Shown here piece by piece: positions 24,532 through 34,063 of a stretch of DNA of 64,000 bases (the stretch's first letter is position 1; each line of letters begins with the position of its first letter). Below the pieces are notes generated by a model. The model had not been told where the DNA came from. It worked only from the letters and a program-made list of their open reading frames with translations, and ran no database searches. The stretch covers positions 47,505-111,504 of the forward strand of contig NZ_JAFREM010000003.1 in the NCBI RefSeq assembly GCF_017377575.1, read 5' to 3'. Origin of the DNA: Candidatus Enterococcus moelleringii (GTDB taxonomy: Bacteria; Bacillota; Bacilli; Lactobacillales; Enterococcaceae). The position numbers and the translations under genes were made by a program.

Positions 24532-25116
24532 ATGCACAACAAAACGAGAATTATGGTGGAGGGAACGATAGTAGCCGCATTGGCGTATATGCTGTCATTC
24601 ATTCCCTCAAACATCGGAAGCAGTCTTACAATTTCGCTGGGAATGGTACCTATGACCATTTTTGCTTTACGAAGAGGCGTTCGGCCCGCTTTGCTTTCAT
24701 CCTTTATTTGGGGAATATTGCATTTCACAGGAAATCTACAGTTTCTTAGTGTCTTGCAAGTTCTAATCGAGTATCCGATTGCCTTTACCTTTGCTGGCTT
24801 TGCCGGATTGTATGCCCCTAAAGTTCAACAGGCGCTGCTGGATCACAACCAAAAAGAAGCAGCTAAAAACGTTATTCTAGGCAGCTTAGCAGGGACAGGT
24901 GCTCGTTTCTTCTGGCATTTCATTGCTGGAGTGGTTTTCTGGGGCAGCTACGCCTTATGGGGAATGAATCCTTGGATTTTTTCTTTTGTAATGAACGGTG
25001 CTGGCGGTCTGGCGACGGGGATTGTCACCTCAGTAATTGCCGTAGGCGCTTTGAAAAAAGTGCCGCAGCTGTTTTTGCCGCGGGATGCTGAAACATTAGG
25101 TATGAAAACGAGATAA
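24532..25116 (+). CDS. thiT: Thiamine ECF transporter S component ThiT
   Basis: 194 residues and about six membrane segments. ThiT-type signatures are present: LSFIPSNIGSSLTISLGMVP, RPALLSSFIWGILHF, IEYPIAFTFAGFAG and RFFWHFIAGVVFWG, whose aromatic and acidic residues bind thiamine. It uses the shared ECF energising module encoded elsewhere. ATG 24532 is fixed by AGGAGGAG at 24517-24524. The TPP riboswitch upstream supports the substrate. Confidence 0.95.
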   Translation: MHNKTRIMVEGTIVAALAYMLSFIPSNIGSSLTISLGMVPMTIFALRRGVRPALLSSFIWGILHFTGNLQFLSVLQVLIEYPIAFTFAGFAGLYAPKVQQALLDHNQKEAAKNVILGSLAGTGARFFWHFIAGVVFWGSYALWGMNPWIFSFVMNGAGGLATGIVTSVIAVGALKKVPQLFLPRDAETLGMKTR

Positions 25117-25120
25117 AAAT

Positions 25121-25161
25121 AAACGACCACTTCTGTCAATTAAAGGCAAAAGTGGTCGTTT
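25121..25161. terminator. Bidirectional terminator between thiT and the convergent unknown
   Basis: AAACGACCACTT/AAGTGGTCGTTT, a 12-bp perfect stem with A-rich and T-rich flanks; it serves both converging genes and overlaps the minus-strand stop codon region. Confidence 0.85.
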
Positions 25162-25931
25162 TAACGAAAGGCAAAAGCCAAATCGTCTTTTTCTAAAGAT
25201 AGGCTCCATTTTTGGTGCCCTAAATCATAAGTTAAGGTGCCCATTTTTTGATCCTGTTTATAGCTGGGCTGATGTTTGCGCCAGCCTTTTTCATCGGATA
25301 AATAGATGGGGATGCGATACATTTTATTTTCAAGCTGGGCTTGTGAAAAACAGAAGACGGCACCTTCTTGAAAAATGGGATATAAATCCTTTAAAACTTC
25401 CCCTTCCAAATGGTTGACAGAAGATCCTTTACGGAAGAAAGAACGTTTGTCATTAACCTTTTCTAAGGCAATTCGGGTAATTTTGCTAGCTAAAATCCGG
25501 TAAAACTCATCTAAATAGCGGTAATATACACGTAAGGTTTCGCTGCCTAGATTAAAATAGACAAAATTATTTTGTAGTTTATAAAAGAATGGCGAATGCA
25601 AATGAGTCCGCATATGGCCAAAATACAATAATTCAGAGATTTCTAAAGGTGTTAATTCCTTTAATAAAGCTGGGTTTGTAAAGTCAATCCATTTATTGGT
25701 TGTTGATTGTGTGAACTGTTTGTTGTTAAAAAATTGAGTGACAGCATGAGTGCCGCTGATGACCTTCAAGCCGCTGTGGGTATCGAATTCACCAATCTCG
25801 GCTGCTGGGTCTAACAAAAGCAGATGGTCCGGCTGATGAACAATGCCCTCAACAAAGTCCGCTGGGGAAAGTCCCTTAGAAAAAACGGCATTGCTGGTGG
25901 TATCTATGTATACAAAAAGCATGTCTAACAA
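25161..25931 (-). CDS. Conserved hypothetical protein
   Basis: About 256 residues. No ATG has a good RBS; TTG 25931 lies eight bases after GGAGAGGG and is the likely start, with ATG 25922 next. The protein is soluble, without signal peptide, rich in aromatic and basic residues (HSPFFYKLQNNFVYFNLG, YYRYLDEFYRIL) and has no motif I can name. It is alone on the minus strand between thiT and the sortase, sharing a bidirectional terminator with thiT. Confidence 0.7.
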   Translation of the reverse strand: MLDMLFVYIDTTSNAVFSKGLSPADFVEGIVHQPDHLLLLDPAAEIGEFDTHSGLKVISGTHAVTQFFNNKQFTQSTTNKWIDFTNPALLKELTPLEISELLYFGHMRTHLHSPFFYKLQNNFVYFNLGSETLRVYYRYLDEFYRILASKITRIALEKVNDKRSFFRKGSSVNHLEGEVLKDLYPIFQEGAVFCFSQAQLENKMYRIPIYLSDEKGWRKHQPSYKQDQKMGTLTYDLGHQKWSLSLEKDDLAFAFR

Positions 25932-26155
25932 GTTGTTCACCCTCTCCAATCATCGTCACCATCATTTTAACTCATGAATTAAAAAAAAGCTCGTTTCTTT
26001 TATTTTAAAATTACATTACAACTGAAAACGCTTTTGCGATAATTTTCACAAGTAGCTTTCATTATAGTACCATTTCAAAAGGCAGTTAAAAAACATTGGT
26101 TATTTTCTTTAGAATATCTTAAAACTAGGTAAAAACAACTCATTAAAGTAAAAGA

Positions 26156-26184
26156 TTTACCACCTCTTTGTGGTATGATAAAAT
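26156..26184 (+). promoter_or_regulatory. Sortase promoter
   Basis: TTTACC (26156-26161) and TAAAAT (26179-26184) with a 17-base spacer. A small inverted repeat ACCAC/GTGGT (26159-26174) lies inside the promoter and could be an operator. Confidence 0.55.
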
Positions 26185-26208
26185 CGAGAATACTATGGAG
26201 GACCGTTC

Positions 26209-26922
26209 ATGAAAAGGAAAAGAAAAAAACGCAATTGGCTGATCAATATATTTTTACTTTTATTATTATTAGTCGGTTTGGCTTTAATTTTTAACAACCA
26301 AATAAAGAACTTTCTCATTCAGTATAATGGTGATCGTTATGCTGTTGCAAACATGTCTAAAGAAGACATTGATCAAAATATGCAAGAGGATATGCCCTTT
26401 GATTTTGACGCGGTTATTCCTGCCAGTACGGAAGCTGTAATGCGCGCTCAGTTGAGCAATAAACGCTTGCCGGTTATTGGCGGAATAGCTATACCATCTG
26501 TTGCGATCAATTTACCTATTTTTAAAGGGCTGTCCAACGAAGCACTGCTTTTCGGGGCAGGAACGCTGGAGCCTGAGCAGGTAATGGGCGAGGGAAACTA
26601 CGGTTTGGCAAGTCACCGAGCAGCCGAAGCTGGCTTATTGTTTACTCCGTTAGATAACATTCAAGAAGGAGATAAAATCTATCTGACTGACTTGGCTAAT
26701 ATTTATACCTACAGAACGGCTCTTAAGGTCCGCGTACAGCCTACTGAAGTGAAGTATTTGGATGTATTGCCTGATCGACGGCAGGTCACTCTGGTAACCT
26801 GTGGTGAAATCGACGGGATTACGCGAATAGTCGTGCAAGGCGAATTAGAAGCAGTTACACCAGTTGAAAAAGCGACGCAGCAAATGCAGGATGCTTTCAA
26901 CATGGAACAACGGACGTATTAA
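26209..26922 (+). CDS. srtA: Class A sortase
   Basis: 237 residues with a basic start and one N-terminal membrane helix (about residues 12-31), then the sortase beta-barrel outside the membrane. The catalytic triad is His136 (ASHRA), Cys198 (TLVTC) and Arg206 (TRIVV). Class A sortases anchor LPXTG proteins to the peptidoglycan crossbridge. It stands alone with its own promoter and terminator, as expected of the housekeeping enzyme rather than a pilus sortase. Confidence 0.95.
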   Translation: MKRKRKKRNWLINIFLLLLLLVGLALIFNNQIKNFLIQYNGDRYAVANMSKEDIDQNMQEDMPFDFDAVIPASTEAVMRAQLSNKRLPVIGGIAIPSVAINLPIFKGLSNEALLFGAGTLEPEQVMGEGNYGLASHRAAEAGLLFTPLDNIQEGDKIYLTDLANIYTYRTALKVRVQPTEVKYLDVLPDRRQVTLVTCGEIDGITRIVVQGELEAVTPVEKATQQMQDAFNMEQRTY

Positions 26923-26930
26923 TCAAGAAA

Positions 26931-26964
26931 CCACAAGGCTCACGGGCTTTGTGGCTTTTCTTTT
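26931..26964 (+). terminator. Sortase terminator
   Basis: CCACAAGGC/GCTTTGTGG nine-base-pair stem (one G-T pair) followed by CTTTTCTTTT. Confidence 0.85.
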
Positions 26965-26978
26965 AGGAGGGGAAGCAG

Positions 26979-28619
26979 ATGAAGGTTCAGCAATTGTATC
27001 CATCTGAGCTGTTAAGGTACCAAGATACGATTCAGCAAGCTCGCTTGCTTTTTCCTTTTGATGCAGTACATAGTCAAGCGGCCCAACGAATGCTTCAGGC
27101 CTTAAAAAAAGGGCGTGTTTATTGCATAACAGTTCAGCACACGCAACTATTTATTGAGATTCAGAAAATAGGAACCGCTTGGCAGGTTCACAACTTTTTA
27201 ACTGTCGGAGAGCTTTCTTGGCAGGAAGGAATCGGTCTTTTAGAAACTGCTGCTCGACAGAATTTCAGGTCGCAGGTGGTACTGGTACTGGCTGCGCCAT
27301 TGCCATTAGCTAATTGGTTAATCGATCGAGGCTATACAGAATGCGACTGCGGCTGGCGAAAAAAACTTACCTACAATACCGCATTGGTTCTAGGCGGAGG
27401 CGGCGCTCGTGGCGCTTACCAAATTGGTGTTTGGAAAGCTATGTTAGAGAACAAGCTGCCTTTTCAGTGGGTGGCAGGCTGTTCAGTTGGCGCGCTAAAC
27501 GGTGCATTGATTGCACAAGGTGATCTAAAGGCTGCTGAGACATTATGGCAGGAGATTTCAACGGACAAAGTACTGGAAATCAGCTTTGACGATCTAGAGC
27601 GGGCGGATTTTTCTGATCATGTTCACCAATTGCGCCAATTCGTTTTCGAAGCCATCCAGCAGAAAGGCTTATCCACGGCTCCGCTGCGGAAGCTGCTTGA
27701 ATCCCATTTAGACGCCGACAAGCTGACTAAAAGTGTGCCGTTATATGTAGTGGCTACTCGTATCCCCACATTTCAAGAAGTCGTGGTAAAATTGAATGAG
27801 CAGACACAAAGCAGAATGCTGCCTTGGCTGCTGGCATCATCAGCCTTTTTTCCGTTGATGTCGATTGAATCAATCGATGAACATTTTTACGTTGATGGCG
27901 GGTATCGCAACAATGTACCCGTTGATGTTGCCTTAAAACAAGGTGCATCAGAAGTTATCGTAGTAGATGTACACGGTCCAGGTATTGATAAGGCTGTGAA
28001 GGTCCCCTCAAATGTAGCAAGGATCCAGCTAGCCAGCACGTGGGATTTAGGGGAAATGCTGCTGTTTGAATCAGATCGCTCCCAAGCTAATATCCAATTA
28101 GGCTACCTTGAAATGCAGCGCTGCTTAGGAAAAAATCAAGGGCAGCGCTACTTTTTTGAACCGACAGAAAATTTTACACAATTAACACGTGCGTTTATCG
28201 CCTACGTTCAAAGGAAGTTTGCGCTTTCGTTAGCCAGGATTTCGGATATCCAGCGGAAAAATTATAATCAGCCGCTAGAACAGTTGAGTCTTTCTTTGTT
28301 AGAGCAATGGGCTGAGTGGCTGCAGGTTTCCCCTCTAAAGATTTATCGAATCAACGACTTAGTGGATTTGCTTTGTCAAAATGTCGAAAACGACAAAGAA
28401 ATCAGCCCGATTGTTTCGGTTAAAGAGCATTTGAATCAACGCTGGCAAGAGATGAACCGGTTATCAACCTATAACCGTACGATAAAATTATACCAACAGC
28501 AGGTGGATAATTGGGAAGCTGCCTTTTCAGCATGGCCGTTGCCCACCTTGCTGGCTTTATTTTTAACATTCATTCAGGAGGAAGTACTATGGCAGGAGAG
28601 TTTAGTTACGAAATCGTAG
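26979..28619 (+). CDS. Patatin-like phospholipase with N- and C-terminal extensions
   Basis: 546 residues. The patatin core (about residues 135-330) has the oxyanion loop LGGGGARGAYQIG, the nucleophile elbow GCSVG and the catalytic aspartate in YVDGGYRNN, so a Ser-Asp lipid acyl hydrolase is predicted. Residues 1-130 form an extra alpha/beta domain (ending near a DCGW) I cannot assign, and residues about 340-546 a helical tail. There is no signal peptide. AGGAGGGG precedes ATG 26979. The ydbC gene starts inside its 3' end. Confidence 0.88.
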   Translation: MKVQQLYPSELLRYQDTIQQARLLFPFDAVHSQAAQRMLQALKKGRVYCITVQHTQLFIEIQKIGTAWQVHNFLTVGELSWQEGIGLLETAARQNFRSQVVLVLAAPLPLANWLIDRGYTECDCGWRKKLTYNTALVLGGGGARGAYQIGVWKAMLENKLPFQWVAGCSVGALNGALIAQGDLKAAETLWQEISTDKVLEISFDDLERADFSDHVHQLRQFVFEAIQQKGLSTAPLRKLLESHLDADKLTKSVPLYVVATRIPTFQEVVVKLNEQTQSRMLPWLLASSAFFPLMSIESIDEHFYVDGGYRNNVPVDVALKQGASEVIVVDVHGPGIDKAVKVPSNVARIQLASTWDLGEMLLFESDRSQANIQLGYLEMQRCLGKNQGQRYFFEPTENFTQLTRAFIAYVQRKFALSLARISDIQRKNYNQPLEQLSLSLLEQWAEWLQVSPLKIYRINDLVDLLCQNVENDKEISPIVSVKEHLNQRWQEMNRLSTYNRTIKLYQQQVDNWEAAFSAWPLPTLLALFLTFIQEEVLWQESLVTKS

Positions 28620-28807
28620 AAGAAATTGCAGTATTATCGGAAAACGCCAAAGGCTGGCGTAAGGAATTGAATTTAATCAGCTGGAACGGACGTCCGCCAA
28701 AGTTTGATTTGCGGGACTGGGCACCTGAGCATGAGAAAATGGGTAAAGGTGTCACCTTGTCCAACGAAGAATTTGAAGCGCTGCAGAAAATCATGAAGGA
28801 AATGTAG
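28589..28807 (+). CDS. YdbC family PC4-like single-stranded nucleic-acid-binding protein
   Basis: 72 residues: EFSYEIVEEIAVLSENAKGW, KELNLISWNGRPPKFDLRDW, the pattern of the YdbC family whose Lactococcus member has a PC4-type fold and binds single-stranded DNA. ATG 28589 is set by AGGAGGAAG just upstream; it overlaps the patatin gene by 31 bases in another frame. yicC follows nine bases later. It may act in transcription or DNA repair. Confidence 0.88.
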   Translation: MAGEFSYEIVEEIAVLSENAKGWRKELNLISWNGRPPKFDLRDWAPEHEKMGKGVTLSNEEFEALQKIMKEM

Positions 28808-28816
28808 AGGTTAATT

Positions 28817-29701
28817 ATGAAAAGTATGACAGGCTACGGCCAAGGGACTGCAGTAAATGAGGCCTATGAATTAAGCATCGAGTTAAAGAGTGTCAACAAT
28901 CGGTTTTTGGATTTGCAAATCCGCATGCCTAAAGAGCTGAATGCTTACGAAACCTTGCTGCGGAAAATTGCCAAAGAACAGGTTCAACGTGGTCGAGTGG
29001 ATATGTATATCAATTTGGCGCCTTTGAAGACGGGCAACAAACAAGTTGTGATTCAGTGGGAACTTTTGGATCAATTGATTGAAGGTCTTAAAACCGGTGC
29101 TAAAGAACGGTACGGGGTTACTGATCTGCCAGTAAACGAAATTTTGCTGAAAAGTTTGGAGCAAGACGACTATGTGACATTAGAAGACCGCAAGCAATCT
29201 GACGAGACACTGGAGTCCTTGGTACAAGCGGCAGCAACGCAAGCCTTCCAGCAGCTTATTCAAAGCCGTGAAGCCGAAGGTGCCGGTATTCAAGCTGTAC
29301 TAGCTGGTTATCGGCAAGATGTTTTTGCTCAAATTGAAGCATTAAAACAATTTGTAGATGTTTATGAAGCGGATTATCAAAAGCGCTATGAAGAGAAGCT
29401 GCAGGAATATTTGGGAGGTGCGGTGGATCAAGACCGTCTGTTGACTGAGATGGCCATTTTGCTGGAACGCGGAGATGTTCATGAAGAGCTGGATCGTTTA
29501 AGTATTCATCTAGAAAAAATGGACAGCCTGCTGCAAATAACCGGACCGGTCGGACGCGAGCTGGATTTTCTTTTACAAGAGATGAATCGCGAAGTAAACA
29601 CGATCGGTTCAAAGTCTAGTCCCATTCAAATTAAAGATATCGTGGTACAATTAAAGACGATCCTAGAAAAGATACGTGAACAAATCCAAAATGTGGAATA
29701 G
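28817..29701 (+). CDS. yicC: YicC/YloC family endoribonuclease
   Basis: 294 residues with MKSMTGYGQ at the start and GRELDFLLQEMNREVNTIGSKS near the end, both hallmarks of YicC. The family forms hexameric RNases acting on structured RNAs. The B. subtilis counterpart YloC also precedes gmk and rpoZ, so the order yicC-x-gmk-rpoZ-priA-def-fmt-rsmB-stp-prkC-rsgA-rpe-thiN seen here is an ancestral Firmicute cluster. Confidence 0.95.
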   Translation: MKSMTGYGQGTAVNEAYELSIELKSVNNRFLDLQIRMPKELNAYETLLRKIAKEQVQRGRVDMYINLAPLKTGNKQVVIQWELLDQLIEGLKTGAKERYGVTDLPVNEILLKSLEQDDYVTLEDRKQSDETLESLVQAAATQAFQQLIQSREAEGAGIQAVLAGYRQDVFAQIEALKQFVDVYEADYQKRYEEKLQEYLGGAVDQDRLLTEMAILLERGDVHEELDRLSIHLEKMDSLLQITGPVGRELDFLLQEMNREVNTIGSKSSPIQIKDIVVQLKTILEKIREQIQNVE

Positions 29702-29713
29702 GAGTGTTGATAA

Positions 29714-29998
29714 ATGAAGTATTACGATATCACTTTTCACCAAAGCAACGGGCACAGCATTGTCAAACGAGCAATTCCCTCAGAAAAAGAAGGTTTTGAA
29801 GCATGGCAGGATGCTGTTGTGTCCTATGATGAAAAAGAATTGCATATCTTGGTTAATGATGGGACGTATGCCGTATTAAATCGGGCATTTATCGTATCAA
29901 TTACCGCAGAAGAAGTAGTTGACCCGGTTGATCAGGAGATTAAGCAGCATGGTGAATTACGTGACGTTATTAACACGCTGTCCAACATGGGATTTTAA
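29714..29998 (+). CDS. Hypothetical protein between yicC and gmk
   Basis: 94 residues, ATG 29714 after GGAGTG. The first half looks like a small alpha/beta fold (YYDITFHQSNGHSIVKRA, TYAVLNRAFIVSITAEE), the end is polar. It occupies the place where Bacillus carries remA, but the sequence does not look like RemA. No motif is recognised. Confidence 0.75.
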   Translation: MKYYDITFHQSNGHSIVKRAIPSEKEGFEAWQDAVVSYDEKELHILVNDGTYAVLNRAFIVSITAEEVVDPVDQEIKQHGELRDVINTLSNMGF

Positions 29999-30026
29999 GA
30001 AATAGCTAGCAGCAGGCGAATACCCC

Positions 30027-30055
30027 TTGAAATCTTGGCGAAAAAAGTGCACAAT
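30027..30055 (+). promoter_or_regulatory. gmk promoter
   Basis: TTGAAA (30027-30032) and CACAAT (30050-30055) with a 17-base spacer. Confidence 0.5.
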
Positions 30056-30080
30056 AAGCGATAGCGAAAAAAGACCATGA

Positions 30081-30707
<627 letters not shown>

Positions 30708-30711
30708 GCTT

Positions 30712-31017
30712 ATGATGTTAAAACCTTCAATTGACACGTTGCTAGACCATGTCAACTCCAAATATTCTTTGGTAATTTTGGCCAGCAAACGTGCTCACGA
30801 ACTAGATTCTGGTGCAAAACCAACCTTGAACAGCTTTGATTCTGTAAAAAGTGTTGGTCAGGCTTTGGAAGAAATCGACTCAGGTACGGTGATCAATGAT
30901 CCGCATCCAGAAATCAAGCGGGAACGTTTGAAGTTGGAAGAAGAAGAACGTAAGATGCAACGGGAACGGGAACAACGCGATTTGGAAGCCCGCATCCGCA
31001 ACGAACAAAACAACTAG
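30712..31017 (+). CDS. rpoZ: RNA polymerase omega subunit
   Basis: 101 residues; [27 protein letters not shown] is the omega core, followed by a highly charged helical tail ([18 protein letters not shown]). Omega supports assembly of beta'. AAGGAG lies upstream of two adjacent ATG codons (30712, 30715). Next to gmk as usual in Firmicutes. Confidence 0.97.
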   Translation: MMLKPSIDTLLDHVNSKYSLVILASKRAHELDSGAKPTLNSFDSVKSVGQALEEIDSGTVINDPHPEIKRERLKLEEEERKMQREREQRDLEARIRNEQNN

Positions 31018-31018
31018 G

Positions 31019-31050
31019 AACAGGTGTATTTACACCTGTTTCCTTTTTTA
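31019..31050 (+). terminator. Terminator after rpoZ
   Basis: AACAGGTGT/ACACCTGTT stem with a four-base loop followed by TCCTTTTTTATT. Confidence 0.9.
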
Positions 31051-31159
31051 TTAGTGGGTAATTTTTCGAAAAACTGAAAATTTGCCTGCTAATCGTTTGA
31101 ATTTAACTCATTATTAGAAATTTTTTAGTACAATACAGACAACAAGGAGGCGGAAATGG

Positions 31160-33562
31160 ATGAAACTTGCACAAGTAATTGTAGACGTACCAGCAATGCA
31201 GACAGATCAGCCCTTTACCTATTTAGTTCCGCCCCAAATGGCTGTCGAGGTGGGAATGCGCGTAGAGGTCAGCTTTGGAAGTCGCCATGTGCAAGGCTTC
31301 GTAGTTGATTTACAAGAAAGTGCAGAGCCGGCAGCTGACAATCTAAAAGCCATTATTCGGGTGTTGGATTTGACCCCGGTTTTAAATCACGAACTGCTGC
31401 AGCTGGCAGACCATATGAAGGACACCACCTTTGCTTTCAAAATTACTTGCTTGCAGACGATGCTGCCAAGCGTCATGAAGGCCAATTACGAAAAGAAACT
31501 GTATTTATTGGTTGAAGATGAGGCTGTTAAAGAGCAATTATTTGGCGGCAAAACTGAGATGACCTGGGATGAAGCCGAAGAACAAGGTTTGTTAAAACAA
31601 ATGGCGCAGTTGCGAGAGCAAAATCTCGTGGAATTACGTTACGAAGTACATACGAAAAACAAAGTAAAAACCGAGCGTTACATTAAACGGATCTTTGACC
31701 GAACTGAGATTGAAACAATTAAAGCCGGTATTCGAAAAAATGCACCCAAACAAACGCAGCTGGTGGACTATTTAGCTAACCTAGCTGACGACCAGTTAAT
31801 CTCGGTGAAGCAAATGAAAGCTGAAGATTTTACCTTAGCTAATTTAAATCAAGCGCAGGAAAAAGGCTGGTTGGCCTTTGAAGAGGTGGAAAAATATCGC
31901 GACCCCTTTGCCGAACGGGAATTCCAACAAACACAGGCCTTAGCTTTAAATCCGCAGCAGCAAACAGCTTACCAAGCGATTCATGATAAAGCTGATGCCG
32001 ATGAGCATGAGGTTTTCTTGCTGGAAGGCATAACCGGCAGCGGGAAAACGGAAGTCTATCTGCAAGTTATCTCAGACGTATTGGAAAAAGGCCAAACAGC
32101 GATGATGCTGGTGCCGGAAATTTCGTTGACCCCGCAAATGGCGACTCGTTTTAAATCCCGTTTTGGCGATGAAGTTGCTGTGCTGCACAGCGGCCTTTCC
32201 CAAGGTGAAAAATATGATGAATGGCGCAAGCTGGAACGCAAAGAGGCTCGTGTGGTCGTAGGAGCTCGCTCAGCGGTGTTTGCACCCTTAGAGAACCTAG
32301 GAGTCATCATAATTGATGAAGAGCATGAGACGACTTATAAGCAGGAAGAAACTCCTCGGTATCATGCCAGAGATTTAGCAATTTGGCGGGGACAGTACCA
32401 CCACTGCCCAGTTGTGTTAGGCAGTGCCACTCCTTCATTAGAATCTCGAGCAAGAGCGCAAAAGGGCGTGTATCAGTTGTTAACGATGACTGAGCGTGCC
32501 AATCAGAGCGCGACTTTGCCGATTGTAGAAATCGTCGACATGCGGGAGGAAATGCAGCGGCGTCTAAGCTCTTCCTTTTCGGAAAAAATGGAAGCGAAAC
32601 TGCGGGATCGTCTAGTAAAAGGCGAACAAAGTGTCTTACTGCTAAATCGTCGCGGCTATTCTTCCTTTGTTATGTGTCGGGACTGCGGTTTTGTACTGCC
32701 TTGTCCCAATTGTGATATTTCGTTGACCTTGCATATGGACACTAAGACGATGCGTTGTCATTATTGCGGCCATGAGGAGAACATCCCTCGTCGTTGTCCA
32801 GATTGCGGCAAAGATAAAATTCGCTATTACGGAACAGGAACAGAAAAAATTCAAGAAGAGCTGGCACAATTAATTCCTGAGGCTCGGGTGTTGCGGATGG
32901 ATGTAGATACGACTCGCCGCAAAGGAGCTCACGAGAAAATTTTGGATGCTTTTGGCAATCATGAAGCAGATATCCTTTTAGGAACTCAAATGATTGCTAA
33001 GGGGCTAGACTTCGCTAATGTAACGCTGGTGGGCGTACTTAATGCGGACACAGCGTTAAATTTACCTGATTTCCGTTCCAGTGAGCGGACCTTCCAGCTG
33101 CTGACTCAAGTAAGCGGACGAGCAGGGCGCGGAGAAAAGAAGGGCGAGGTACTTATCCAAACCTTCAATCCTGAGCATTATGCCATCCAGTTAGCCAAAG
33201 AGCACGATTACGAAGGCTTTTATCGACTGGAGATGGGGATTCGCCATCAAACAGATTACCCGCCTTATTACTACACGGTGAAGTTGACGGTTTCTCACCA
33301 AGAAGAAATGCGTGCGGCCCAAAAAGCGTATCAGTTAGGTGAACAACTGAAACAAGCGTTAAGTCCACAGAGTATTTTACTAGGGCCGACACCGGGAGCC
33401 ATTTTACGGGTGAAAAACCGCTACTATTACCAGTTGATTATCAAATATAAAAAAGAAACGAAGCTCTATCCAACGTTAGAAACCATTTTGCAAGAGAGTC
33501 AAAAGGAACAACGCAGTGGACTATTGATTGCTATTGACAGCGAACCCATGTATTTTATTTAG
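31160..33562 (+). CDS. priA: Primosomal protein N', replication restart helicase PriA
   Basis: 800 residues. The N-terminal 3'-DNA-binding domain (VIVDVPAMQTDQPFTYLVP) is followed by the helicase with Walker A GITGSGKTEVY and box II IIDEEHE. Zinc ligands sit in CRDCGFVLPCPNC and MRCHYC...CPDCG. The C-terminal helicase lobe contains SGRAGRGEKKG. It reloads the replisome at stalled forks. AAGGAGG precedes ATG 31160. Confidence 0.98.
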   Translation: MKLAQVIVDVPAMQTDQPFTYLVPPQMAVEVGMRVEVSFGSRHVQGFVVDLQESAEPAADNLKAIIRVLDLTPVLNHELLQLADHMKDTTFAFKITCLQTMLPSVMKANYEKKLYLLVEDEAVKEQLFGGKTEMTWDEAEEQGLLKQMAQLREQNLVELRYEVHTKNKVKTERYIKRIFDRTEIETIKAGIRKNAPKQTQLVDYLANLADDQLISVKQMKAEDFTLANLNQAQEKGWLAFEEVEKYRDPFAEREFQQTQALALNPQQQTAYQAIHDKADADEHEVFLLEGITGSGKTEVYLQVISDVLEKGQTAMMLVPEISLTPQMATRFKSRFGDEVAVLHSGLSQGEKYDEWRKLERKEARVVVGARSAVFAPLENLGVIIIDEEHETTYKQEETPRYHARDLAIWRGQYHHCPVVLGSATPSLESRARAQKGVYQLLTMTERANQSATLPIVEIVDMREEMQRRLSSSFSEKMEAKLRDRLVKGEQSVLLLNRRGYSSFVMCRDCGFVLPCPNCDISLTLHMDTKTMRCHYCGHEENIPRRCPDCGKDKIRYYGTGTEKIQEELAQLIPEARVLRMDVDTTRRKGAHEKILDAFGNHEADILLGTQMIAKGLDFANVTLVGVLNADTALNLPDFRSSERTFQLLTQVSGRAGRGEKKGEVLIQTFNPEHYAIQLAKEHDYEGFYRLEMGIRHQTDYPPYYYTVKLTVSHQEEMRAAQKAYQLGEQLKQALSPQSILLGPTPGAILRVKNRYYYQLIIKYKKETKLYPTLETILQESQKEQRSGLLIAIDSEPMYFI

Positions 33563-33571
33563 GAGGAAACC

Positions 33572-34063
33572 ATGCGCTACCCAATTTTGCTTCACCCTGA
33601 TCAGCGCTTAAATCAAGCGGCCCAGCCGGTTGAATATATGACTGATGAACTTGTCCAATTATTGGACGATATGTACGAAACGATGGTTGCTCATGACGGT
33701 ATTGGTCTGGCGGCTCCGCAAATTGGAAAAAATTTGCAGATGGCTGTCGTCGAGATTGATGAAAACGACCGCTTTGATCTAATTAACCCAGTTATCATTG
33801 ATAAAAAGGGTACCAGCATCGATGTGGAAGGCTGCTTATCGATTCCCGAAACTTACGGCACCGTTGAACGGGCTGACGAGATAACGGTTCGCTATTACGA
33901 TCGCGAAGGTGACGAAATGGAAGTAACGGCTTATGGTTATTTGGCGCGGGCTTTTCAACATGAAATAGATCATCTTCAAGGGAAACTATTTATTGACCAA
34001 GTAATTGATTCAATTGCGCCAGAAGATTTAGAACGCTATATGGAGGAACATGCAGATGACTAA
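33572..34063 (+). CDS. def: Peptide deformylase
   Basis: 163 residues with the three deformylase motifs GIGLAAPQIG, EGCLSIPE and QHEIDHLQG, giving the metal ligands Cys, His and His. It removes the formyl group from nascent proteins, the pair function to fmt, which overlaps its 3' end. This is the short type (type 1/PDF2-like length) and shows no truncation. Confidence 0.97.
   Translation: MRYPILLHPDQRLNQAAQPVEYMTDELVQLLDDMYETMVAHDGIGLAAPQIGKNLQMAVVEIDENDRFDLINPVIIDKKGTSIDVEGCLSIPETYGTVERADEITVRYYDREGDEMEVTAYGYLARAFQHEIDHLQGKLFIDQVIDSIAPEDLERYMEEHADD

Noticed and set aside
28589..28619. Overlap of ydbC with the patatin gene as an annotation error
   Set aside because: Both frames are supported: ydbC by its RBS and complete family sequence, patatin by an unbroken frame to its stop.
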